A stretch of DNA of 64,000 nucleotides, taken from NCBI RefSeq assembly GCF_000621725.1, contig NZ_JHXM01000003.1, forward strand, positions 186,001 to 250,000, written 5' to 3'. The DNA is from Xylanibacter brevis ATCC 19188. Its GTDB lineage: Bacteria; Bacteroidota; Bacteroidia; Bacteroidales; Bacteroidaceae. Positions 37,216 to 45,795 of the stretch are shown in pieces. A program made the translations under genes and the position numbers. Under the pieces are notes generated by a model. The model worked only from the letters and a program-made list of their open reading frames with translations. It made no database searches and was not told the origin of the DNA. Position 1 is the first letter of the stretch; each line of letters starts with the position of its first letter.

Positions 37216-40200
37216 TTACTTTTGTACTTTGCGTACTACCACCTTGCCATTGTCAAGAACAATCTTCTGGATGAAGATGCCCTTCTGAGCGGCATTGGTC
37301 TTGCGACCGTCCAGAGTGAAGAACTCAGACTTAGCACCGCGCACGTTGATGGTGTTGATACCAGCAACATCGTCGCTAGCTTCCTTCTGGCTGTTCTCGC
37401 CGAAGTAAGTCAGTGTGAAGTTATCCAACAGAACCCAGTCATTGCTAATCTGCTCGGGCTTCTTCACGCCAATGCGCAGCTTGTTCTCAGTTACCTTCAC
37501 GATGAGGCTGGTCTTGTACAGATTCATATCGAAGAATTGGCCGCAAGATACCATGTCGTTAGGCATGTAGTAGGTAGTACCTTCAGCGGTGTATGAGCTC
37601 TCATTTGCGATTGCAGGATCATTTGTCAGAGCACCTGCTGTAGCGCAGACTGCAGGAGCAGAGCTGGTCTTGCCGCCGCTTACAGCATAGAGGTAAGCCT
37701 GAGCAGCCTTAGGATTCTTGACAAACTCCTCATAGTCGTTATCAAAACCACCGATACGGTTGAACAGCTGTACGCCTACTTCATAAGTACCGTTGGGCAG
37801 ACCAATGATGTCCTGATACATATCAAATGTCTTCTGATAGAACTCCAGAGCGTAAGCACCCTTCTGCTTATCGTCGTTACCGAAGTTGTAGCCAGTAGCG
37901 TTCTCCCAGCCCTCGATAGAGTTGCTCTTCACTTCGTTCTCGATCTTCTCGAAGCCAGGAGTCTGGATCAGTGAAGTCATGGGAACAGGGTTTTCATCGC
38001 TAGCTTCCTCATAAGGAGGAGTGTTGACCTTTGTCATCATTTCAGAAATCTTCAGCAGATAAGCCTCTGCACCAGCATCGGTCAAATTGCTCTGATTAAT
38101 CTTACCCTGAATCTCATCGCAGAGTAGAGCTGCGTCGTTAGCTGCAGCCTCATTGATGGGATTCTCGAGCAAACTAGCCAAAGAAGTTTTTGCAGTTGTC
38201 AGCTTCTCGAACAGAGCAACAGAAGTCTTTGCTCTCTCATTCAAATCATAAACCTCAGTCAAGATTGCGAACAAAGCCTTACCATCTTGCGGATCAGCCT
38301 CTACAGCAGCCTTAGCAATCAGAGTCACGCTATCCTTAACGTTCTTACCATAAGCCTTACCTTCGATAGCAGTGTTCAAGTCGTTCAGCGCGCTCTGCAT
38401 TGCAGACTGTACGACATCTGCTTTGTACTCATGATAGGTCAGTTTGAAGTTATCGAAGATAGCCCAGTTAGGACCAGTGCAGTCACCCTTCACACCAATA
38501 CGCATAGGATCACCATCCTTAGCTACGAGACCGAATGCTGAAGTCTTATACATACCTGCCGCAAAGGCCTCTGCTCCAGTGGTCATATCGTTGGGGTACC
38601 AATTGTTATTAAACTGATCGGTACTACCGGTATACTTGATGGGTTCCTGAGTCACAGGATCAGTCCCCAGAATACCATCCAAAACAGGTTCATCGAAGAC
38701 ACACTTCAGAGGAGTCTCGGCCTGGTTCATGTAAACTACACCAGGAGCAATCTGGTTGCCAGCGAGATACAAGTCGTAAGCCTCTTGTGCACGCTTCAAA
38801 CGGAAGAAGCTCTGTACTTCGATCTCATAAACACCTACAGGGGCATTCTTCAGTTCCTGATAGATATCGAACTTCGTGTCGTAAGCCTCAGCACATATAT
38901 TGGGGCTACCACCAGTTGTTGGCTGCTTAGTACCGAAGCCATTCCAATCCTGGGTACCCTTCTGGAAATCTGCATTCTTCAGGTAGTAGGTGCAGTCTGT
39001 TCCAGGAGCCAGATGCTTCTTGGTCTCAGAGATAATGTCAGCAAACTCAGCAATGAGGTCACGGATTTCGGCGTTGTTCAATTCATGACGCCTCTGGGCA
39101 TCATACACATCCGCCATTTCATCCTGCAAGTCTTCCTTCCAGTCGGCAGAGATATTCTTGTCAGTCTGAACGGCTTCTGCTTCAGTGTAGAGAGCAGCCA
39201 GATCTTTCCACAAATTGATGTTGGCAATCAGAGAGTCCTCAATACTCTTAATAGCAGCTAACTTGGCGAGCACCTCGTCACGAGTGCTAGCGGTAGCACC
39301 AACAGCAGCATTCTCATAAGCCTCCAGATATGATTCAGTGCACTGTGTATTCTTGTCGTACTGATTGCCATTCTTGATAGCTTCAGTCAACCAGTACTGA
39401 TAAGCCTCAGCCTTGTTACCGAAATAGGTCAGCTTGAAGTTGTCGAATACGGTCCAGTCGTTACCACTGTTGTCTTCGGTCTTCTTGACGCCCAACTTCA
39501 CGCTACCACCATCAACACTGAAGAACAAATTGTTCTGGTAGAAGCCCTTTTCGAAGTACAAACGAGCTGCTGCAGGGTCGTTAGGAGCATAGTAGGTGAC
39601 ATCACCCTCGAGCACATTAACCTCAGAAGCAGTATTTCCGAAATCTGTAGCACCGGCCATTGGCTGTGTGTTCAGGCAAGACCAGCGAGAAGTAAGGGGC
39701 TGAGAAACCTCCTTTTCGTCGGCCACTGCATAGAGTTTGGCAAACTTATTGGTGCCATTCTTATACTCATCCCAGCCATCGGCAGCGTTACGGTAGAAGC
39801 CGTTGGCACTGAGCATATATACACCCTTAGGCATGTCGGCCAGCTCCTGATAGGTATCGAAATCCTTATTGTAGTGCTCGGCAACCTCTGATAAATTCTG
39901 ATCACCATTACCCCAGTTAGGAGCAGTGCCCTTCCAACCTGTGGACACATGACCATCAAAGTTGGGGTTAACGATGCTTGATGTCAAATCAACGGGTTTC
40001 GCTACAGAAGCAGCATCCTCGGCAGCCTTAGCAATGATTGCCTTCACCTGGTTAATAGCTTCTTCCAGCTGTTCCATAGTAGCACTCTCATTCAGATAGA
40101 CAGCTTCCTGATCAGCCACATTCAGATTCTTCTCTTTGGCTGCATCCAACTGTGTCTTCAGGTCCTGAGCTTTCAGGAATACAGCAATAGAATTTTCATA

Positions 40201-40752
40201 AGCCTGATAAACTTCGCGGGTCATGAATTTCCAGTCGATGCTGGCAGTATCGCCAAGTTCTTCGGGATCAAAGAAATAAAGGCGTGTATCGTCTGCATGA
40301 CCATTCCAACCAAGGTACATACCAGCGATTTCCGTCTTGGTGTCATTCGAAATGCGATAAGCGCCTTTCACCTCTGTAACAGTCCAATAGCGGTTAGCCT
40401 CACCATCATTGTCCACAAAGATGTTATTGTTTCCCGCATCTTTAATAACAAAAGTGGCCATCCACTTCTTGTGCTTCTCGACAGAGTCGCGAAGTTCAAC
40501 ACCTTCATCCGTTCTGGTGAAAGTGACTTTGAATCCCTTCTCGCCTACACTGGCACGGGTGTCATAGTCGTTACCTCCACGGAAAAACATTTTAGAGCCC
40601 ACGTTGTACATATACAGCGTGTCTCCTTCAGCAAACTCTGTAAACTCCTGTGGCACCTCAGGTTTCTGGCGCTCACCGTTCACAATAGCTGCTGTCGCGC
40701 CTGTGGCCGAGAGGCTAAGCGCGGTCAAAACAAAGAGTTTTGAGATTTTCAT
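37216..40752 (-). CDS. Large secreted repeat protein with three binding-domain-like modules and T9SS-type tail
   Basis: The protein has 1178 residues with a signal peptide to about ATAA22. An N-terminal beta domain (about 42-180, GDTLYMYNVGSKMFFRGGND, MYLGWNGHADDTRLYFFDPE) recalls a trefoil-type binding module. Three homologous modules follow at about 256-446, 588-777 and 925-1118. Each has a MPKGVYMLSANGFYR-like strand pair and ends in a near-identical NDWTVFDNFKLTYFG, PNWAIFDNFKLTYHE or NDWVLLDNFTLTYFG. They look like jelly-roll carbohydrate-binding modules. Helical spacers separate them (about 450-585, 780-915). The tail (FFTLDGRKTNAAQKGIFIQK) is a T9SS signal. No catalytic motif was seen; an adhesin or glycan-binding role is inferred. 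Confidence 0.8.
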   Translation of the reverse strand: MKISKLFVLTALSLSATGATAAIVNGERQKPEVPQEFTEFAEGDTLYMYNVGSKMFFRGGNDYDTRASVGEKGFKVTFTRTDEGVELRDSVEKHKKWMATFVIKDAGNNNIFVDNDGEANRYWTVTEVKGAYRISNDTKTEIAGMYLGWNGHADDTRLYFFDPEELGDTASIDWKFMTREVYQAYENSIAVFLKAQDLKTQLDAAKEKNLNVADQEAVYLNESATMEQLEEAINQVKAIIAKAAEDAASVAKPVDLTSSIVNPNFDGHVSTGWKGTAPNWGNGDQNLSEVAEHYNKDFDTYQELADMPKGVYMLSANGFYRNAADGWDEYKNGTNKFAKLYAVADEKEVSQPLTSRWSCLNTQPMAGATDFGNTASEVNVLEGDVTYYAPNDPAAARLYFEKGFYQNNLFFSVDGGSVKLGVKKTEDNSGNDWTVFDNFKLTYFGNKAEAYQYWLTEAIKNGNQYDKNTQCTESYLEAYENAAVGATASTRDEVLAKLAAIKSIEDSLIANINLWKDLAALYTEAEAVQTDKNISADWKEDLQDEMADVYDAQRRHELNNAEIRDLIAEFADIISETKKHLAPGTDCTYYLKNADFQKGTQDWNGFGTKQPTTGGSPNICAEAYDTKFDIYQELKNAPVGVYEIEVQSFFRLKRAQEAYDLYLAGNQIAPGVVYMNQAETPLKCVFDEPVLDGILGTDPVTQEPIKYTGSTDQFNNNWYPNDMTTGAEAFAAGMYKTSAFGLVAKDGDPMRIGVKGDCTGPNWAIFDNFKLTYHEYKADVVQSAMQSALNDLNTAIEGKAYGKNVKDSVTLIAKAAVEADPQDGKALFAILTEVYDLNERAKTSVALFEKLTTAKTSLASLLENPINEAAANDAALLCDEIQGKINQSNLTDAGAEAYLLKISEMMTKVNTPPYEEASDENPVPMTSLIQTPGFEKIENEVKSNSIEGWENATGYNFGNDDKQKGAYALEFYQKTFDMYQDIIGLPNGTYEVGVQLFNRIGGFDNDYEEFVKNPKAAQAYLYAVSGGKTSSAPAVCATAGALTNDPAIANESSYTAEGTTYYMPNDMVSCGQFFDMNLYKTSLIVKVTENKLRIGVKKPEQISNDWVLLDNFTLTYFGENSQKEASDDVAGINTINVRGAKSEFFTLDGRKTNAAQKGIFIQKIVLDNGKVVVRKVQK

Positions 40753-40841
40753 AAGCTAAAATTTGTGAAGTTAGTAAATATTATATATATAGTAGTAACT
40801 GTTTGTTTTTGAAAACACACTCTTTCGAATGATTTCGGATG

Positions 40842-40849
40842 CAAATATA
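40842..40849 (-). promoter_or_regulatory. -7 element for the 1178-residue protein gene
   Basis: The minus strand reads TATATTTG (TAnnTTTG) about 90 nt before the start at 40752. The region between is A+T-rich with TA repeats (40785-40797). No TTTG at the exact -33 spacing was found. Confidence 0.5.
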
Positions 40850-41041
40850 AGCAAAATTTTAATATTGCATATCAATTTTCAAAGTTTTTTTTGCATCAGA
40901 ACACAAAAAAGTGTAATTTTAACACAAATCAGCAAAAAAAAAGATGTATTTGATACACCCTAATTGTCAAAACAGCGATTCATCAAAATCAGGGATTGTA
41001 TTCACATATTATACAAAAACAATAACAGCACCAGTATCTAA

Positions 41042-41280
41042 GTGCCACTATTAGAACAGAAAAGCAATGCTTTCGGCATCTAAGAGCACAACTATAAGCA
41101 CGCAATAGTGCCACTATAACCAATCAAAAGTGCCAGTTTTACCGACCAAAAGTGCCACTTTTGCACCCGATCTAGAGTCTAGAATGATCCAATCTAGAGT
41201 CTAGAATGACCTCATCTAGACTCTAGAATGACCTCATCTAGACTCTAGAACGCACTCATCTAGCCCCTAGACGAAAAACA
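41042..41280. repeat. 22 nt-period tandem repeat array 2 (same two unit families)
   Basis: Family B units start at 41042, 41064, 41086, 41108, 41130 and 41152, each 22 nt apart (core GTGCCACTAT or GTGCCACTTTT; 41064 and 41086 are degenerate). Family A units start at 41171, 41193, 41215, 41237 and 41259, again 22 nt apart: TCTAGAGTCTAGAATGA twice, TCTAGACTCTAGAA twice, then TCTAGCCCCTAGA. All A cores are palindromes with an odd centre. Orientation matches array 1. The rest of the 613 nt gap (40850-41040) is A+T-rich with no other structure seen. Confidence 0.9.
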
Positions 41281-41313
41281 AAAGCTCCGCTTTCGCATTG
41301 GAAAACGGAGCCT
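41270..41313 (-). terminator. Intrinsic terminator of pnp
   Basis: On the minus strand GGCTCCG and CGGAGC pair around a 16 nt loop, followed by TTTTGTTTTT. It lies about 55 nt after the pnp stop and abuts the last unit of repeat array 2. Confidence 0.7.
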
Positions 41314-41365
41314 ATTGCTACACCTTATTATATATATAAGGCGACGAAACGACTAGTATTGCGTT

Positions 41366-43726
41366 TTAGAAGTCCATGTGATCGAGGGCATCGCTGAAGT
41401 CCTTGGGCTCATGGTTCTGAGCTGGATCGCGATAAACCTCGCCCTGGGGCTGCTCAGCACGGGGCTGACGGTCCTGACGGGGCTGACGACGATCGCCACG
41501 ATCGCCACGGTCCTGACGGGGCTGACGGCGGTCGCCACGCTCGGGACGCTCGCCACGCTCACGACGAGCAGGACGCTCGCGCTCTACGTAACCCTCGGGC
41601 TTCTCTACCAGCACGCGGTGTGAGAGCTTGTACTTGCCAGTCTTGGGATCGATCTCGAGCAACTTCACCTGGATGTGGTCGCCCTCCTTGATACCTGCTT
41701 CCTCAACAGTCTCAAGGCGCTTCCAGTCAATCTCTGAGATGTGGAGCAGACCATCCTTACCAGGCATAATCTCTACGAAGCAGCCATAAGGCATGATGCT
41801 GCGAACAACACCATCGTAAACCTCGCCTACCTCGGGGATTGCAACGATAGCCTTGATCTTAGCAAGGGCTGCGTCGATGCTCTCCTTATCGGGACCTGAT
41901 ACCTGTACCTTACCAACACCGTCGGCCTCATCGATAGTGATAGTGGTCTTGGTGTCTTCCTGCATCTGCTGGATGATCTTACCACCAGGGCCAATAACTG
42001 CACCGATGAACTCCTTAGGAATCTCGATCTGTACGATGCGGGGAACCTGGGGCTTGAACTCAGCACGTGGCTCTGCGATGGTGTCGGTCAGACATTTGAG
42101 GATATGCTCACGACCAGCCTTAGCCTGCATGAGGGCCTTCTCGAGGATGTCGAAGCTCAGACCGTCGCACTTAATATCCATCTGGGTAGCGGTCAGACCG
42201 TCCTTGGTACCGGTGGTCTTGAAGTCCATATCACCCAGGTGGTCCTCGTCGCCGAGGATATCGCTCAATACGGCATACTTATCTTCGCCGGGGTTCTTGA
42301 TCAGACCCATGGCAATACCGCTGACGGGCTTCTTCATGGGAACACCTGCGTCCATCAGGGCGAGGGTACCGGCACAAACGGTGGCCATTGATGAAGAACC
42401 GTTAGACTCGAGAATCTGTGAAACCAGACGTACGGTGTAAGGGAAGTCCTCGGGGATCTGACCCTTCAGACCGCGCCATGCCAGGTGACCGTGACCAATC
42501 TCACGACGACCTACGCCACGCTGGGCCTTAGCCTCACCAGTACAGAATGGGGGGAAGTTGTAGTGCAGGAGGAAACGCATGTAGCTCTTGTCGAGCACAT
42601 CGTCCACCATCTTCTCGTCGAGCTTGGTGCCCAGCGTACAGGTAGAGAGAGACTGTGTCTCACCACGGGTGAAGATGGCTGATCCGTGAGGCATGGGCAG
42701 GGGTGAAACCTCGCACCAGATGGGACGGATCTCGTCGGTCTTACGACCATCCAGACGGATACCTTCGTCGAGGATGCAACGACGCATGGCGTCGCGCTCT
42801 ACGTCGTGGTAGTAGCGATCCATCATTGCCTCGTAGTCTTCCTTCGAGATCTCTGAATCCTCGGGCAGCTCCTCCAGGAACTTCTCCTTGAAGTCGGCCA
42901 GGATCTTCTCGAAAGCCTCAGCACGTGCGTGCTTCTCGAGGGCCTGCTTAGTAACGTCGTAGGCGGGCTGATAGAGCTCCTTATTCATGCGCTCGCGCAG
43001 AGCCTCGTCGTTGATTTCGTGGTTGTACTCGCGCTTCACGTCCTTGCCAAGTTCCTTGCTCAGCTCTTTCTGCAGCTCGCACATGGGCTTGATAGCCTCC
43101 ATAGCGGCCTTCAGAGCGCCCAGCAGATCCTGCTCAGATACTTCGTTCATCTCACCTTCCACCATCATGATGTTCTCGGCAGAGGCACCTACCATGATAT
43201 CCATGTCGGCCTGCTTCATCTGCTCGAAGGTAGGATCAATCACATACTCGCCGTTGATACGAGCCACGCGCACCTCAGAGATGGGGCACTCGAAGGGAAT
43301 ATCCGAGCATGCCAGCGCTGCTGAAGCAGCAAAACCGGCCAAAGCATCGGGCTGGTCAACGCCATCAGCTGAAAGCAGCATCACGTTGACGAATACTTCT
43401 GCGTGATAGTTGCTGGGGAACAACGGACGGAGCACGCGGTCCACCAGTCGGCTGGTAAGGATTTCGTTATCAGAGGCTTTACCTTCGCGCTTGGTGAATC
43501 CACCAGGGAAACGGCCGGCAGCACTATACTGCTCACGATAGTCAACCTGCAAAGGCATGAAATCGGTTCCGGGAACTGCATCTTTTGCGGCACAAACAGT
43601 GGCCAGGAGTACGGTGTTGTTCATCTTCAACATGACAGCACCATCGGTCTGTTTTGCCACTTTCCCGGTTTCAATGGTGATGGTACGTCCATCAGCCAAT
43701 TGAAGGGTTTTTGTAATTACGTTCAT
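41366..43726 (-). CDS. pnp: Polynucleotide phosphorylase
   Basis: This 786-residue enzyme degrades RNA 3' to 5' with phosphate and adds tails in reverse. Two RNase PH-like domains are visible ([36 protein letters not shown]; then [33 protein letters not shown]). A KH domain ([19 protein letters not shown], about 570-630) and an S1 domain ([20 protein letters not shown]) follow, then an R/Q/D-rich tail of about 60 residues. In the tail, [10 protein letters not shown] occurs twice. The core matches the family length; the tail is an extra disordered, probably RNA-binding region. It has its own promoter and terminator. Confidence 0.98.
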   Translation of the reverse strand: MNVITKTLQLADGRTITIETGKVAKQTDGAVMLKMNNTVLLATVCAAKDAVPGTDFMPLQVDYREQYSAAGRFPGGFTKREGKASDNEILTSRLVDRVLRPLFPSNYHAEVFVNVMLLSADGVDQPDALAGFAASAALACSDIPFECPISEVRVARINGEYVIDPTFEQMKQADMDIMVGASAENIMMVEGEMNEVSEQDLLGALKAAMEAIKPMCELQKELSKELGKDVKREYNHEINDEALRERMNKELYQPAYDVTKQALEKHARAEAFEKILADFKEKFLEELPEDSEISKEDYEAMMDRYYHDVERDAMRRCILDEGIRLDGRKTDEIRPIWCEVSPLPMPHGSAIFTRGETQSLSTCTLGTKLDEKMVDDVLDKSYMRFLLHYNFPPFCTGEAKAQRGVGRREIGHGHLAWRGLKGQIPEDFPYTVRLVSQILESNGSSSMATVCAGTLALMDAGVPMKKPVSGIAMGLIKNPGEDKYAVLSDILGDEDHLGDMDFKTTGTKDGLTATQMDIKCDGLSFDILEKALMQAKAGREHILKCLTDTIAEPRAEFKPQVPRIVQIEIPKEFIGAVIGPGGKIIQQMQEDTKTTITIDEADGVGKVQVSGPDKESIDAALAKIKAIVAIPEVGEVYDGVVRSIMPYGCFVEIMPGKDGLLHISEIDWKRLETVEEAGIKEGDHIQVKLLEIDPKTGKYKLSHRVLVEKPEGYVERERPARRERGERPERGDRRQPRQDRGDRGDRRQPRQDRQPRAEQPQGEVYRDPAQNHEPKDFSDALDHMDF

Positions 43727-43758
43727 CTTTTAATACATCTTTAATAAAAAAATACGTG

Positions 43759-43766
43759 CAAATTTA
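43759..43766 (-). promoter_or_regulatory. -7 element of pnp
   Basis: The minus strand reads TAAATTTG (TAnnTTTG) about 33 nt before the pnp start. The gap of 140 nt to the divergent lipoprotein gene holds both promoters. Confidence 0.6.
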
Positions 43767-43841
43767 CACTTTTTCAGTTGAATAAAAGAATAATTATCAA
43801 AGTTTTACTATTTTTTAATGATTAAAGAGGCAGAAAAATAG

Positions 43842-43849
43842 TAACTTTG
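43842..43849 (+). promoter_or_regulatory. -7 element of the TlpA-like lipoprotein gene
   Basis: TAACTTTG matches TAnnTTTG. The TTG inside it is in frame with the gene and could be mistaken for a start, but it lies in the promoter, so translation must begin at 43865 or 43874. Confidence 0.65.
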
Positions 43850-43864
43850 CACGCAAATCATAAA

Positions 43865-45007
43865 ATGACAACAATGAAAAAGATAGCGTATCTTCTACTG
43901 GCCGCAGCCACAATGGCTGCCTGTAACAACAAGAACACATTCACCATCGAGGGACATATTGACGGCGCACAGGACTCTGTGCTCTACCTGCACCACATGG
44001 GCGTGACAAAAGCCGAGGTGGTGGACTCGGTGAAACTGGACGAGAGCGGCGACTTCTGCTTCGAACAGGCTGCACCACAGGCTCCCGACTTCTACGTGCT
44101 GCGCATCAGCAACCAGATCGTGAACCTGAGCATAGACTCTACAGAGACGGTCAGCGTGAAGGCGTCGTACCCGGGCATGGCTGCCAACTACGAGGTGGAG
44201 GGCTCGATGAACTGTCAGAAGATCAAGGAGCTGGCACTGAAGCAGCAGGCTCTGCAGGAGCGCGTGGCTGCACTGGACCGCAACACATCATTGGGACGTG
44301 AGCGCGCCCTGGACTCGCTGGAGCACATGATCAATGCCTATAAGGAGGACGTGAAACTGAACTATATCTATCAGGCTCCCAACGAGGCATTTGCCTACTT
44401 TGCCCTGTTCCAGACAGTAGGTCCTTGGAATATCTTTGACAAGAACAATCCTCAAGACCTGAAGGTGTTTGGCGCCGTGGCCACCAGCTGGGAGACTTTC
44501 TATCCTGAGAGCGACCGCGCGAAGAACCTGCGCAGCATGACGCTGAAGGGCATGAACGACAACCGCCAGGCTGCTGCCCGCCAGCAGCGCGCGCTGAACA
44601 GCGACATGGTGGTGGAATCGGGCGTCATCGATTTGAGATTACCCGACAAAAACGGCAACCTCCGCACACTGACTGAGCTGAAGGGCAAGGTGGTGCTGCT
44701 GGACTTCCACTCGTTTGGTGCCAAGGACTCTGCGCCCCGCATCCTGGCTTTGCGCGACCTCTATAACAAGTATCACGCGCAAGGCCTGGAGATCTATCAG
44801 GTTTCTTTCGATGGCGACAAGCACTTCTGGCGTCAGGCCGTAGAGGCCCTGCCCTGGGTCTGCGTCTATGACGGCGAAGGCACCTCCATCGTTCGCTACA
44901 ACGTGCAGCAACTCCCCGAGTACTTCCTCATCGATCGCCAGAACCAGCTGCAGAAACGCTCGGTTCAGATAAAGGACATTGATGCAGAGGTTAAAAACTT
45001 GCTGTAA
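43865..45007 (+). CDS. DUF4369 / TlpA-like lipoprotein lacking the thioredoxin CxxC
   Basis: The protein has 380 residues from ATG 43865 (43874 also possible). The lipobox is at C20 (AATMAAC), then NNKNTFTIEGHIDGAQDSVL, the start of a DUF4369 domain (to about 120). A helical middle follows, then a thioredoxin-like domain (about 240-380: SGVIDLRLPDKNGNLRTLTE, KGKVVLLDFHSFGAKDSAPR, YQVSFDGDKHFWRQAVEALP, cis-proline QLPEYFLI). In active TlpA/ResA-type proteins the VVLLDFW is followed by WCxxC; here the site reads FGAKDS, with no cysteine. It is therefore not a usual thiol oxidoreductase. It may bind a ligand or be a chaperone; the role is unknown. Confidence 0.85.
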   Translation: MTTMKKIAYLLLAAATMAACNNKNTFTIEGHIDGAQDSVLYLHHMGVTKAEVVDSVKLDESGDFCFEQAAPQAPDFYVLRISNQIVNLSIDSTETVSVKASYPGMAANYEVEGSMNCQKIKELALKQQALQERVAALDRNTSLGRERALDSLEHMINAYKEDVKLNYIYQAPNEAFAYFALFQTVGPWNIFDKNNPQDLKVFGAVATSWETFYPESDRAKNLRSMTLKGMNDNRQAAARQQRALNSDMVVESGVIDLRLPDKNGNLRTLTELKGKVVLLDFHSFGAKDSAPRILALRDLYNKYHAQGLEIYQVSFDGDKHFWRQAVEALPWVCVYDGEGTSIVRYNVQQLPEYFLIDRQNQLQKRSVQIKDIDAEVKNLL

Positions 45008-45020
45008 GCCAGTTTTTTTA

Positions 45021-45179
45021 AGATGAGAGATGAAAAATGAAAGATATGATTAGATTCATCCGCTTGACTCAGTGCAGAAAGTAATCATATCTTTCATCTC
45101 TCATCTCTCATCTAAATATTTTATCATTTCTCTCATCTAAAAAAGTCTAATCATATCTTTCATTTTTCATCTCTCATCT
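45021..45179. repeat. 34 bp perfect inverted repeat with a third partial copy
   Basis: The left arm (45021-45054, AGATGAGAGATGAAAAATGA...) is exactly complementary to the right arm (45146-45179). A direct copy of the right arm with two mismatches lies between them (45082-45113), and a shorter degenerate one at 45119-45138. RNA made from the plus strand could pair the left arm with either copy. It separates two plus-strand genes and begins 14 nt after the first stop, so it may terminate, attenuate or switch expression of the Nudix gene. Confidence 0.85.
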
Positions 45180-45188
45180 ACCCAAAAC

Positions 45189-45710
45189 ATGCATCCCCTC
45201 GACAAATTCACGCATTGCCCCGTGTGCGGCAGCAGTCATTTCGAAAAGAATAACTTCAAGAGTAAGAAATGCCTGAGCTGCGGATTCGTGTACTACGCGA
45301 ACCCGTCGGCAGCGACGGCGGCCTTTATCCTGAACAGCAGAGGTGAACTGCTGGTGGTGAGACGAGGCAAGGAGCCAGCCAAAGGGACGCTGGACCTGCC
45401 CGGGGGCTTCGTGGATATGGACGAGGACGCGGAGGAGGGCATGCTACGCGAGATTGAAGAGGAGACCGGACTGAAGCTGAACAGCCCCAAGTACCTGTTT
45501 AGCATTCCTAACCTCTACGAGTATTCGGGCATGACCATCCATACGCTGGACCTGTTCTTCCGACTGGACGTGGATGACAATTGCATCGCAACGGCAGCCG
45601 ACGACGCCGCAGAGGCTATGTGGATGCCCCTCAGCGAGGTCGATGAGACGCAGTTTGGCCTGCATAGTATCCGCCAAGCCGTGAAACGTTTTCTGAACGC
45701 CAATCGTTAA
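45189..45710 (+). CDS. Nudix hydrolase with N-terminal zinc ribbon
   Basis: This 173-residue protein has a zinc ribbon of four cysteines (C10, C13, C28, C31: HCPVCG and KKCLSCGF), then a Nudix domain. The Nudix box is complete: G-FVDMD-E-DAEEGML-REIEEETGL, matching GX5EX7REUXEEXGU, so the metal-binding glutamates are present. Members hydrolyse nucleoside diphosphates linked to other groups; the ribbon-plus-Nudix layout recalls NADH pyrophosphatase-like proteins, but the substrate cannot be told. It is cytoplasmic (no signal). The 34 bp inverted repeat ends 9 nt before the start. Confidence 0.92.
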   Translation: MHPLDKFTHCPVCGSSHFEKNNFKSKKCLSCGFVYYANPSAATAAFILNSRGELLVVRRGKEPAKGTLDLPGGFVDMDEDAEEGMLREIEEETGLKLNSPKYLFSIPNLYEYSGMTIHTLDLFFRLDVDDNCIATAADDAAEAMWMPLSEVDETQFGLHSIRQAVKRFLNANR

Positions 45711-45759
45711 GAAAACAAAAAAACTCCTATATATATAAGGTGGTAGAAACTTTTTTGCT

Positions 45760-45767
45760 TACTTTTG
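45760..45767 (+). promoter_or_regulatory. -7 element of the topA-aroK-speA operon
   Basis: TACTTTTG matches TAnnTTTG and lies about 28 nt before the topA start at 45796. No TTTG at the exact -33 spacing was found, but the upstream DNA is A+T-rich. Confidence 0.6.
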
Positions 45768-45795
45768 CACCCCAAAAGTAAACAAAATTGGATTT

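Noticed and set aside
43847..43864. Upstream TTG start giving six extra residues for the TlpA-like lipoprotein
   Set aside because: The TTG is part of the TAACTTTG promoter element, so it would not be in the mRNA; the ATG at 43865 gives a normal lipoprotein signal.
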